DNA of 20,350 nt from JAKQLP01 sp964562165 (GTDB taxonomy: Bacteria; Patescibacteriota; Dojkabacteria; B142; OLB20): NCBI GenBank assembly GCA_964562165.1, contig CAZLRZ010000012.1:1-20350 (forward strand). The letters are read 5' to 3'. The notes beneath the pieces were generated by a model that ran no database searches, had not been told where the DNA came from, and worked only from the letters and a program-made list of their open reading frames with translations. How positions within the stretch are numbered: the stretch's first letter is position 1; each line of letters begins with the position of its first letter. Below, piece after piece: positions 1 through 6,022 of this stretch. The translations under genes and the position numbers were made by a program.

Positions 1-642
1 AGATATTTCAAAACCGGTAAAGGCCAATATGGTGAAGGAGATGTTTTTTTAGGACTGACGAACCCTGAAATAAGAACAATACCAAGTGAATATGCCAAAG
101 TTACTAGTTTTGATGATATTGAAAAATTGTTGCAAAGTGAATTCCACGAAGTCCGTCTATGCGGATTATTAATTTTGGTAGAAAAATATCATAAATCGAA
201 CGAATCCGGTAAAAAGGAAGTCTTTGACTTCTATTTATCCAACACAAAAGGAATAAACAACTGGGATTTAGTTGATGTAACCTGCCCAAAAATTGTGGGT
301 GACTATCTATTGAATCATCAAGAAGAACGAGAGATCTTATATACTCTAGCTAAATCAAAAAATCTATGGAAACGCCGTATTTCAATCATCTCAACCTTCG
401 CTTTTATTCGGAGTAACCAACTAGAAGATTCAATAAAGCTCTCAAAGATCCTATTAAACGACAAAGAAGACTTGATGCACAAAGCCGTAGGATGGACTTT
501 GCGGGAAATCTATAAGAGAGATGGAAGCCTTGCTAGAAAATTTTTAGATGAAAATCTAACCAAAATGCCAAGAGTGATGCTAAGGTACGCTATTGAAAAG
601 ATGCCGGAGGAAGAAAGATTGGGATACTTAAAAGCAAAATGA
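1..642 (+). CDS. DNA alkylation repair enzyme, AlkD family (5' end off window)
   Basis: The reading frame is open from base 1, so the gene starts upstream of the window; 213 codons are visible. AlkD proteins are HEAT-like helical-repeat DNA glycosylases that remove N3- and N7-alkylated purines to start base excision repair. Visible family features, counted from the first codon, are an N-terminal FKTGKGQYGEGD block (3-14), the WDLVD motif (88-92) whose W and D match the catalytic Trp/Asp pair of Bacillus AlkD, an LWKRR segment (122-126) with the expected Arg, and KAVGWTLREI (161-170) with the second conserved Trp. All expected active-site residues appear present, so it is probably functional. 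The first internal ATG is at 127, but homology clearly extends upstream of it, so that ATG is not the start. The gene ends in TGA. With uvrC and ung it is one of three base- or nucleotide-repair genes in this window. Confidence 0.9.
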   Translation, partial: RYFKTGKGQYGEGDVFLGLTNPEIRTIPSEYAKVTSFDDIEKLLQSEFHEVRLCGLLILVEKYHKSNESGKKEVFDFYLSNTKGINNWDLVDVTCPKIVGDYLLNHQEEREILYTLAKSKNLWKRRISIISTFAFIRSNQLEDSIKLSKILLNDKEDLMHKAVGWTLREIYKRDGSLARKFLDENLTKMPRVMLRYAIEKMPEEERLGYLKAK

Positions 643-649
643 GAGATTT

Positions 650-805
650 TTAGTTGAGATCTTTTCTTCCTAAATTTTTTCTTTGAACTGCATCTGCGAG
701 GTCTTCCCGTTTTGAGTAATAATATGATGACCTTACCACATCATTAGGAGAGAGATGGTTTTTGGATAAATAGTGACTAATACAAAGAGCTCTTTTTATA
801 AAATA
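650..805 (-). other. open frame that may be the shifted 3' tail of the small gene at 796-1068
   Basis: On the minus strand a frame without a start codon is open for 51 codons and ends in TAA at 650-652. It encodes protein-like sequence including SKREDLADAVQRKNLGRKDL. It overlaps the end of the 796-1068 frame by only about 10 bases around an A/T run (TATTTTATAAAAAG on the minus strand). A single-base insertion or deletion there, real or from assembly, would join the two into one gene of roughly 137-140 codons converging on the AlkD gene. It could also be chance: in DNA this AT-rich, 51 stop-free codons are uncommon but possible. Confidence 0.25.
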
Positions 806-1068
806 TTAACAAATGAATCTTTATAATTATCATATTGATAGATCCCTAATAGTGGACCTAATCCCAGTCCCCTCTCTACTTGACTGCGTAAAACAGTAAG
901 CACTGGCTCTATCGTAGGGGGATTTGGGTTGTTAGCTGTATTTTCCGAAAGAGTCCCTTTGATACTACAGTAACTAGCTAATTTACAACAACCGCATGAG
1001 AAATTAATGTCCTTTGTTCCTATTGGGTTTAACTCAACAGTCAACTTATAGGTATCCGTAGTGCTCAT
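796..1068 (-). CDS. hypothetical small protein, possibly frameshifted
   Basis: A 90-codon frame starting at ATG. I do not recognise the family. The predicted protein is soluble, has a cysteine cluster CGCCKLASYC near residues 26-35, a Pro/Asn-rich stretch NPNPPTIEP, and a C-terminal half with Gly/Leu-rich GLGLGPLLG. A TATAAT box lies 26 nt upstream of the ATG, with TTTACT 18 bp further up, which gives some support for transcription. Downstream, a different frame stays open for 51 codons to a stop 7 bp from the end of the AlkD gene, so this may be the front part of a longer frameshifted gene. Codon content looks plausible but the evidence is weak, and this could be a chance open frame in a 560-bp gap between confident genes. 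Confidence 0.35.
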   Translation of the reverse strand: MSTTDTYKLTVELNPIGTKDINFSCGCCKLASYCSIKGTLSENTANNPNPPTIEPVLTVLRSQVERGLGLGPLLGIYQYDNYKDSFVNIL

Positions 1069-1094
1069 GTTTTACGTAAGTTAAATTTTAGTTG

Positions 1095-1124
1095 ATTATA
1101 TATCTAGAATAGTCAATTAGTAAA
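1095..1124 (-). promoter_or_regulatory. candidate sigma70-type promoter for the small gene at 796-1068
   Basis: On the minus strand, TTTACT (plus 1119-1124), an 18-bp spacer and TATAAT (plus 1095-1100), 26 nt before the ATG at 1068. The -10 is perfect and the -35 matches 4 of 6. AT-rich intergenic DNA throws up such boxes by chance. Confidence 0.3.
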
Positions 1125-1171
1125 TCTCTAAATCTCGGTTATTATAATTATTCAATAATAAAAATTTCTTG

Positions 1172-1177
1172 TATAAT
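1172..1177 (+). promoter_or_regulatory. candidate -10 box for the zinc-ribbon gene and uvrC
   Basis: TATAAT in the context TTGTATAAT, 28 nt upstream of the ATG at 1206. No convincing -35 is visible. The same nonamer TTGTATAAT recurs before mnmA (13535-13543). A second TATAAT is at 1143-1148. Confidence 0.35.
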
Positions 1178-1205
1178 ACATTCATATTTAGAATCTATTG
1201 AAACA

Positions 1206-1421
1206 ATGTTAAAGAAACTGATTGCCCCACTTCAAAAAATAATAATGCAGAAAAAGTATTGTCCTGCCTGTACGAGATCATTATCGAGATCAAGAATCAT
1301 CGCCAAGAAAGATTCCGAAGAATTAGTAGTCTGTAATTGCAAAAGGATCTTTGTCCATGATTTAGAATTAGATGTTTACAGAAGAGCCGTTGAAGGTGAC
1401 ATTAAAAGATTAATGCTGTAA
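1206..1421 (+). CDS. small zinc-ribbon-like protein upstream of uvrC
   Basis: A 71-residue basic protein of unknown function. The visible features are CPAC at residues 19-22 and CNC at 43-45, which together make a four-cysteine set able to bind one zinc, followed by a helical C-terminus. Only 16 bases separate it from uvrC and a TATAAT box precedes it, so it is probably the first gene of a two-gene unit with uvrC. An internal ATG at residue 14 (IMQKKYCPAC) is an alternative start that keeps the whole ribbon. No Shine-Dalgarno motif is visible at either. The positional link to uvrC could mean a nucleic-acid role, but that is only inference. Confidence 0.65.
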   Translation: MLKKLIAPLQKIIMQKKYCPACTRSLSRSRIIAKKDSEELVVCNCKRIFVHDLELDVYRRAVEGDIKRLML

Positions 1422-1437
1422 TAGCCTATATATTCTA

Positions 1438-3000
1438 ATGGAATTCCCTAACAGTAAAATTCAGGAAAAAGTATTAAATGCGCCTCTTAATCCGGGGTGC
1501 TATATCTATCGTGATAGCTCACAAAAGGTGCTTTACGTTGGTAAAGCGATGGCCTTGAGGGAAAGGGTTAAACAATACTTTTCTAATAGTAGAGAAATTC
1601 CAGTCAAAATAGCCCAAATGGTGCCTTTGATTGATGATGTGGAATTTGTTGTTGCGGATTCCGAAACCGAAGCTCTTGTGCTTGAAACCAATCTGATAAA
1701 AAAATATAGGCCCAAATACAATACTTTAATGAAAGACGATAAATCTTATTCGTGGCTGAAAATTAATACTTCTGAGGACTTTCCGAGATTTGAATTTGTT
1801 AGAGAAAAAAATGAAACAAAACGAAGTTTTAAATATTTTGGACCATTTGTTGATGTGAGGCCTATCCGAAAAACCATTAAATTACTTAGAGAGATTTTTC
1901 CATATAGAACATGCAATAGAAAAATAAGCGAGAAAAACGGGGTAATTCATTCATCAAATTCCAAGCCTTGCCTATACTATTTTTTGGGGCTTTGTAAAGC
2001 GCCTTGTGCAGGCTTTATTCAGTCAAAGGAATATAAAAAGGACGTGAATCAAGTGATTGATTTTATTTCGAAAAGAATCGATAAGGTGATTTTAAAACTT
2101 GAAGTTGAAATGAAGGAGAAAGCTTTGAATAAAGAATTTGAAGAAGCAGGGCTTATTCGAGACAAAATCAATGATCTAAAATATATTTCGCAGAAGGTTG
2201 ATGTAATAAATAGTGAGAGTGATTTTAGGAAGATCAAAAGCATTCAAAAAATTAATGCCTTACAAGAACTCATCGCCCTAATTGATTTCCCTGATTTAAA
2301 ACTTGAGAATGACTTTAAAATTGAATGTTATGACATTTCAAATATCCAGGGGACAAATGCAGTAGGCTCAATGGTTGTGTTCGTTGAAGGATTACCACAA
2401 AAACATCTATATAGAAAATTTAGAATCAAAGGGAAAAAGACTCCTGATGATTTCGCCATGATGAAAGAGGTTTTAACTCGAAGGTTCCAAAATGGGTCTG
2501 GTGCTAATGATAAAAAAGCTGATAAGTCCTTCTCTATTCACCCAAATCTAATTGTAGTGGATGGTGGTAAGGGGCAATTATCTTCAGGATCTGAAGTCCT
2601 AAAGTCATTAGGAATAAATATACCAATAATTGGTTTAGCTAAAAAGAACGAAGATATTTTCAAAATAGTCCTAGATCGAGATGGTGAAATTGCGTTTCAG
2701 AAAAAAATATTAAAACCGGAATCTGAATCTCGATACTTAATGCAAAGAATCCGTGACGAAGCTCACAGGTTTGGAATTGATTATCATCGTAAACTACGCC
2801 AAAAAGCGCAAATTTTTTCTGTATTAAGTGAAATTAAAGGTGTCGGTGATGTTTTAGGGGTTAAACTCCTAAAGTCATTTGGAAGTATTGAAGGGATTAG
2901 GCAAGCAACGCCTGTTGAACTGCAACAAGTTGTTAAAAACAAGAAAACCGTTGAAAATATTCAGAAACTTTTATCAAGCGACTTACCTGTTAGCAAGTAA
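1438..3000 (+). CDS. uvrC: excinuclease ABC subunit UvrC
   Basis: The dual nuclease of nucleotide excision repair: it acts on the UvrB-DNA pre-incision complex and cuts on both sides of the lesion. Domains run in the usual order. A GIY-YIG nuclease lies at about 16-95, with GCYIY, VLYVGKA and the catalytic Glu in VLETNLIKKY. The Fe-S cysteine set is C159, C178, C186 and C190, in the usual C-x7-C-x3-C spacing for the last three. A UVR motif around 221-255 contacts UvrB. The RNase H-like 3'-side... second nuclease shows acidic residues in ECYDISNIQG (D299), VVDGGKGQ (D375) and RDEAHRFG (D440, H443). A helix-hairpin-helix region follows at 464-500. At 520 aa it is shorter than typical (about 600) but lacks no core motif. 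Its 3' end overlaps the convergent Fic-like gene by 18 bp. Confidence 0.97.
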   Translation: MEFPNSKIQEKVLNAPLNPGCYIYRDSSQKVLYVGKAMALRERVKQYFSNSREIPVKIAQMVPLIDDVEFVVADSETEALVLETNLIKKYRPKYNTLMKDDKSYSWLKINTSEDFPRFEFVREKNETKRSFKYFGPFVDVRPIRKTIKLLREIFPYRTCNRKISEKNGVIHSSNSKPCLYYFLGLCKAPCAGFIQSKEYKKDVNQVIDFISKRIDKVILKLEVEMKEKALNKEFEEAGLIRDKINDLKYISQKVDVINSESDFRKIKSIQKINALQELIALIDFPDLKLENDFKIECYDISNIQGTNAVGSMVVFVEGLPQKHLYRKFRIKGKKTPDDFAMMKEVLTRRFQNGSGANDKKADKSFSIHPNLIVVDGGKGQLSSGSEVLKSLGINIPIIGLAKKNEDIFKIVLDRDGEIAFQKKILKPESESRYLMQRIRDEAHRFGIDYHRKLRQKAQIFSVLSEIKGVGDVLGVKLLKSFGSIEGIRQATPVELQQVVKNKKTVENIQKLLSSDLPVSK

Positions 3001-4026
3001 ATACTTTGTCCCTCTTCCGTTTCCGTCCACTCTCAATAGCTTTTTCTCCATTAAGTCATTTAAATCCCTAAAAGCCGTCATGGCAGAGACATCCATCATT
3101 TGAACATAGTCTTCTCTTTTTACTGTTGGGATAGTTTGTAAATATCTAAGAATCTTCAACTGCCTTCTGTTTAAGTCAAGGAAGGGTTGCTTTGTGCTAT
3201 GTTTATCACTGCTGACTAATCCAAGGATCTTTTCTTTATCTTCTTTAATTGAAGTGTTTAGGTCGGTAATAAAGTGTTCTATCCATTTTGTAAGATCTTT
3301 GGAATCCATTGCTGCGCCCCAAACGTTAAGATTGGCTTGGTTATGGAGGTCGAGTTCTCTTACTATCGGAAGGAATGTGAGTGAAAGGAATCCTGTTTTG
3401 TACAATAGTAAGTCGGCAAGTGAAATTATTGTAATTTGGTTCAAAAATTTTAGAGGCGCAATTTTTGCTAATTCAAAAATAAGGATGGCAATACGAATTA
3501 GTGGGTGGACTCTGCCGTTATTTGTTTTAAACCAGAATAAAACTTCACTCGTTTTTTCTTCAACTTCATTCATGGTAATTCCTTTGTCTCGCATTTGAAG
3601 CCAGCCGTCAATTATCGGTTCGATTTCGTTGGAATCGGTTCGGAGCCTTGCGTCCCAAATTTCTTTCCAATTGGTTAAAAGTATTTTGTTAAGATGGAGA
3701 ATTAAGTTTATATCGGTTTCAAGGTGGGCTTCGGTAACATCGGATCTCACAAATTCCATTGCATTTCTAAAATTGTTTAAAATTGTACCTCTCGCGTCAT
3801 TTGTGCTGATCTTTTTACCCTCTACTGCTTTTTCCGCATCCTTTATAGTTAACTCTACCCCCATAATATGCGCCAAATGGAACATGTTGACTGACTTTGA
3901 TTTTTTCATCAAATCCTTAAAAGTGTGATTGGGGAAGTTTGCGTTTTCGAGTTTCGTCCGATTTTGTTCTATTTCAGTCACTTCCATTAAAATTGAATCG
4001 GTAATTGTATATTTGGGTTGGTACAT
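2983..4026 (-). CDS. degenerate Fic-like protein with C-terminal winged helix
   Basis: A 347-residue protein read from ATG at 4026. An in-frame TTG at 4059 would add 11 residues, but ATG is preferred. The central region resembles Fic proteins: RVHPLIRIAILIFELAKIAP at 172-191 lines up with the usual hPLIkAAiaHyqFEyIHPF block, followed by a LADLLLYKTG helix. The catalytic motif HPFxxGNGRxxR is destroyed, reading APLKFLNQITII (190-201): the His is Ala, and the Gly-Asn-Gly-Arg loop is gone. The inhibitory (S/T)xxxE(G/N) helix appears as AHIMGVELT (52-60), also without its Glu. AMP transfer is therefore unlikely. The C-terminus (about 283-345) looks like a winged helix, with RRQLKILRYLQ, SAMTAFRDLNDLMEKKLL and a wing ending TKYLL, so a DNA-binding regulator or scaffold is the likely role. 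Its 3' end overlaps uvrC. Confidence 0.75.
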   Translation of the reverse strand: MYQPKYTITDSILMEVTEIEQNRTKLENANFPNHTFKDLMKKSKSVNMFHLAHIMGVELTIKDAEKAVEGKKISTNDARGTILNNFRNAMEFVRSDVTEAHLETDINLILHLNKILLTNWKEIWDARLRTDSNEIEPIIDGWLQMRDKGITMNEVEEKTSEVLFWFKTNNGRVHPLIRIAILIFELAKIAPLKFLNQITIISLADLLLYKTGFLSLTFLPIVRELDLHNQANLNVWGAAMDSKDLTKWIEHFITDLNTSIKEDKEKILGLVSSDKHSTKQPFLDLNRRQLKILRYLQTIPTVKREDYVQMMDVSAMTAFRDLNDLMEKKLLRVDGNGRGTKYLLANR

Positions 4027-4079
4027 TTTGTATATATAAAATTTGAGATGCGGGGGCAAATTTTTTCTTTTTAAAACTT

Positions 4080-4152
4080 AGCCGACTGGGAGAATCGAAC
4101 TTCCAACCTGCGGTTTACGATACCGCTGCTCTACCAATTGAGCTAAGTCGGC
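4080..4152 (-). tRNA. tRNA-Thr (anticodon CGU)
   Basis: A full cloverleaf can be folded on the minus strand. The acceptor GCCGACT pairs with AGTCGGC, the D-stem GCTC pairs with GAGC, and the anticodon stem GCGGT/ACCGC encloses the loop ATCGTAA, giving anticodon CGT. The variable loop is AGGTT and the T-arm is GGAAG-TTCGATT-CTCCC. The T-stem has one A-C mismatch at its third pair. The discriminator is T and CCA is not encoded. It reads the rare codon ACG. Confidence 0.93.
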
Positions 4153-4209
4153 AAGATTTTCAAAAAGAAATATATCATTAATGTAACATTTTTAAGGAAG
4201 CATTTGCAA

Positions 4210-4279
4210 GCGAGGTACGAGAATCGAACTCGCGTCCCATCCTTGGGAAGGATATGTACTACCGCTGTACTAACCTCGC
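4210..4279 (-). tRNA. tRNA-Gly (anticodon CCC)
   Basis: A cloverleaf on the minus strand: acceptor GCGAGGT/ACCTCGC, D-stem GTAC/GTAC, and anticodon stem TATCC/GGATG (one T-G pair) around the loop TTCCCAA, giving anticodon CCC. The T-arm is GCGAG-TTCGATT-CTCGT. The 3' base after the acceptor is T and CCA is not encoded. It lies 57 bp upstream of the tRNA-Thr gene on the same strand and probably shares its transcript. Confidence 0.93.
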
Positions 4280-4288
4280 GGATTTAAA

Positions 4289-4471
4289 CTATTTCTCTTC
4301 TTCAATTAATTGAATCGTCATACCGGACTCATCTTTTGAGATGATCTCGTATTCAATTCCACAGTAGGGACATTCAATGATGTCGCCTACTTTTTTATCT
4401 GCATCGACTGTTACTTCATTTTGGCACTCGATACAAATAAATTTGTTATTTACTACTTTTATTTGTTCCAT
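4289..4471 (-). CDS. LysW-like zinc-ribbon protein
   Basis: A 60-residue acidic protein with two CxxC knuckles, CIEC and CPYC. The segment between and after them, with VGDIIECPYCG, closely resembles LysW, the amino-group carrier protein of the LysW-dependent lysine/arginine pathway. Genuine carriers end in EDWGE, whose terminal Glu is the attachment point. This protein ends IQLIEEEK, so the classical attachment tail is absent, although the tail is still Glu-rich. It may be a structural zinc ribbon of the same fold, or a carrier using a different end. It stands just upstream of the two tRNA genes on the same strand and is divergent from the threonine synthase-like gene; TATAAT-like boxes crowd the 62-bp divergent spacer. 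An ATP-grasp enzyme lies 1.5 kb away, but it is not obviously LysX. Confidence 0.7.
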   Translation of the reverse strand: MEQIKVVNNKFICIECQNEVTVDADKKVGDIIECPYCGIEYEIISKDESGMTIQLIEEEK

Positions 4472-4505
4472 ATTTTTTAATATTATATTTTGTCTTATTA
4501 TACAT

Positions 4506-4511
4506 TATAAT
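4506..4511 (+). promoter_or_regulatory. candidate -10 box of the PLP-enzyme/ATP-grasp cluster
   Basis: TATAAT 22 nt upstream of the ATG at 4534, implying a leader of only about 15 nt. Other TATAAT copies lie on the opposite strand at 4497-4502 and 4482-4487 and could serve the LysW-like gene. No clear -35 is visible. Confidence 0.35.
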
Positions 4512-4533
4512 AAAAAAAGATAATAACATAATT

Positions 4534-5457
4534 ATGTCGATTTGGAACAACCCTTTTTTAGCTAAATTCAATGTACTACCTAGTATTAGGCTGACTCTCG
4601 GCGAAGGTGAAACTGATTCTGCCGAAGTAATTTTTCAAGGAACCAAGGTGATTTTAAAAAATGAAATGGGAAACCCTAACGGATCCTTTAAAGATAGAAG
4701 TTTAGCTTATCAAGTTTCGTATTATTTAAGTAAAGGTTTTAGAAAGTTCGCAATTTCAAGTTCTGGAAATGCGGCAATATCAGCTGCAGCTTACGTTACC
4801 TTATTTAAAGAAGCCGAAATTGATTTGTTTGTAGGTTTTAAAACACTTCCCCTAAAAATGGCAAAGATATTAGACCTTGAATCCGACAGAGTTCGCATTC
4901 ATCAAACTAATAGGCCCAAGTCAGATTGTTTTAAATTCTGCATAGAAAATAAAGTCTTGAATTTAAGGGGCTCGTCTGATGATCTAGCTTTAACAGGTTT
5001 TAAAACTATTGCTTACGAAATTATCCAAAAGCACCCTGATGTAGATTGCGTATTCCTCCCTACCAGTTCGGGTACTTCTGCCTTGGCTTTACACTATGGA
5101 TTTGAAGAAATGGGGAAAATGGTTGCAATATTTGTTTGCCAAACACAGTCGGTGCATCCAATCGCAAAAGAATTTGATAAGGATTATAAAGAATTCCCCG
5201 AATCTTTAGCTGATGCAATTGTTGATAGAGTTGCTTTAAGAAAGAATAGAATTGTTGAAGCCTTAAAAGTTAACGGTGGCGGTGGGTTTGTGATTAGCAA
5301 TGATGAAATTGCTATTGCACAAAAAGAAACCGGTTTACATGGGTATTGGATCGAATCCCCTAATTCAGCTTTGGCTTTTGCCGGCTTTAGCAAGGCGCTG
5401 AAGAAAAATATGTTAGATAAATTTAAAAAGCCATTAATTCTAGTAAGCGGATTATGA
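4534..5457 (+). CDS. threonine synthase-like PLP-dependent (fold type II) enzyme
   Basis: A 307-residue protein of the threonine synthase/tryptophan synthase-beta superfamily. The PLP Schiff-base lysine is K53 in NPNGSFKDRS, the typical threonine synthase sequence. The substrate/PLP contact loop is SSSGNAA (75-81), and the phosphate-binding loop corresponds to LPTSSGTSALAL (175-186). The protein is shorter than most threonine synthases (350-480 aa) and has little N-terminal domain, so the substrate may differ: threonine synthase, a diaminopropionate-type synthase or another beta/gamma-replacement enzyme are all possible. Its TGA overlaps the ATG of the next gene (ATGA), a sign of translational coupling with the methyltransferase and of a shared operon. 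No homoserine kinase or other threonine-pathway gene is nearby, which argues against a plain threonine operon. Confidence 0.8.
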   Translation: MSIWNNPFLAKFNVLPSIRLTLGEGETDSAEVIFQGTKVILKNEMGNPNGSFKDRSLAYQVSYYLSKGFRKFAISSSGNAAISAAAYVTLFKEAEIDLFVGFKTLPLKMAKILDLESDRVRIHQTNRPKSDCFKFCIENKVLNLRGSSDDLALTGFKTIAYEIIQKHPDVDCVFLPTSSGTSALALHYGFEEMGKMVAIFVCQTQSVHPIAKEFDKDYKEFPESLADAIVDRVALRKNRIVEALKVNGGGGFVISNDEIAIAQKETGLHGYWIESPNSALAFAGFSKALKKNMLDKFKKPLILVSGL

Positions 5458-5996
5458 GTGTCTTTTTTTACTTCTTAGGCTTAATAGCCTGTCTTTTTTT
5501 AGTAGTTCTTTTTGGGATTTACTATGTTTGGACGATCTTTTTTGGAGTCCCCTATGTTCCTTCTGATTCGCAAATAGTTTCCGATATTTTAAAATTTTTT
5601 AAATCAAATAAAATCCATAATAAGGAGCTTAACGAATTGAAAATCGCTGAATTGGGCGCCGGCACAGGAACAATTGCTTTTGCCCTTTCAAAAATCGGAA
5701 TACAAGTTAAGGCTGTGGAAATAAATCCGATACTTACATTATTAATGAGGTGGCTGAAGTTATTGAAAAGAGCTAAAAGTGTCGAGATTGTAAATGCTAA
5801 TCTGAACAAGATAAGTTTCCAAGAATTCGATTGTGTAGTGATGTATCTGTATCCTGAACTGCTAGCTAAAATCGAAGATAGAGTTTTTTCTGAATTAAAA
5901 GAAGGATCATATATTTTAAGTAATACCTTCGCCTTTAAAAACCACAAAGAGTACTTGAAAGTTGGGAAGCTAAATATTTATAAAGTTGCAAAGTAA
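5454..5996 (+). CDS. membrane-anchored SAM methyltransferase, FAM173-like
   Basis: A 180-residue protein. Residues 4-32 form a hydrophobic N-terminal membrane helix with a GVPYVPSDSQ segment directly behind it. The catalytic domain has SAM motif I AELGAGTGT (65-73) and VEINP (88-92) at the end of strand 2. A following FDCVVMYLYPELLAKIEDRV and the late SNTFAF complete the pattern. Helix, then [PY]VP, then a short methyltransferase fold is the layout of FAM173/ATPSCKMT proteins, which methylate protein lysines at membranes (the eukaryotic one acts on ATP-synthase subunit c). The bacterial target is unknown. It is coupled to the upstream PLP enzyme by a 4-bp ATGA overlap and is followed 26 bp later by the ATP-grasp gene. 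Confidence 0.8.
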   Translation: MSVFFYFLGLIACLFLVVLFGIYYVWTIFFGVPYVPSDSQIVSDILKFFKSNKIHNKELNELKIAELGAGTGTIAFALSKIGIQVKAVEINPILTLLMRWLKLLKRAKSVEIVNANLNKISFQEFDCVVMYLYPELLAKIEDRVFSELKEGSYILSNTFAFKNHKEYLKVGKLNIYKVAK

Positions 5997-6002
5997 ATAC
6001 TA

Positions 6003-6008
6003 TATAAT
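6003..6008 (+). promoter_or_regulatory. possible internal -10 box before the ATP-grasp gene
   Basis: TATAAT ending 14 nt before the ATG at 6023. If used, the transcript would start only a few bases before the ATG or at it. No good -35 is visible. Readthrough from the upstream genes is equally likely. Confidence 0.25.
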
Positions 6009-6022
6009 CGTTTACATAAGTT

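Noticed and set aside
3194..3928. Plus-strand open frames of about 100-134 codons opposite the Fic-like gene
   Set aside because: The minus-strand frame is long, continuous and has recognisable domains; the plus-strand ones are shadows.
2983..4059. Active Fic toxin of a toxin-antitoxin pair
   Set aside because: The catalytic His and GNGR loop are missing and no small antitoxin gene is adjacent.
4026..4059. TTG start that would lengthen the Fic-like protein by 11 residues
   Set aside because: An ATG 33 bases downstream fits better and the extra residues show no family match.
5440..5470. Alternative genetic code with TGA read as Gly, as in some Patescibacteria
   Set aside because: TGA ends the threonine synthase-like and AlkD frames at the expected family ends, and no in-frame TGA is needed in any gene here.
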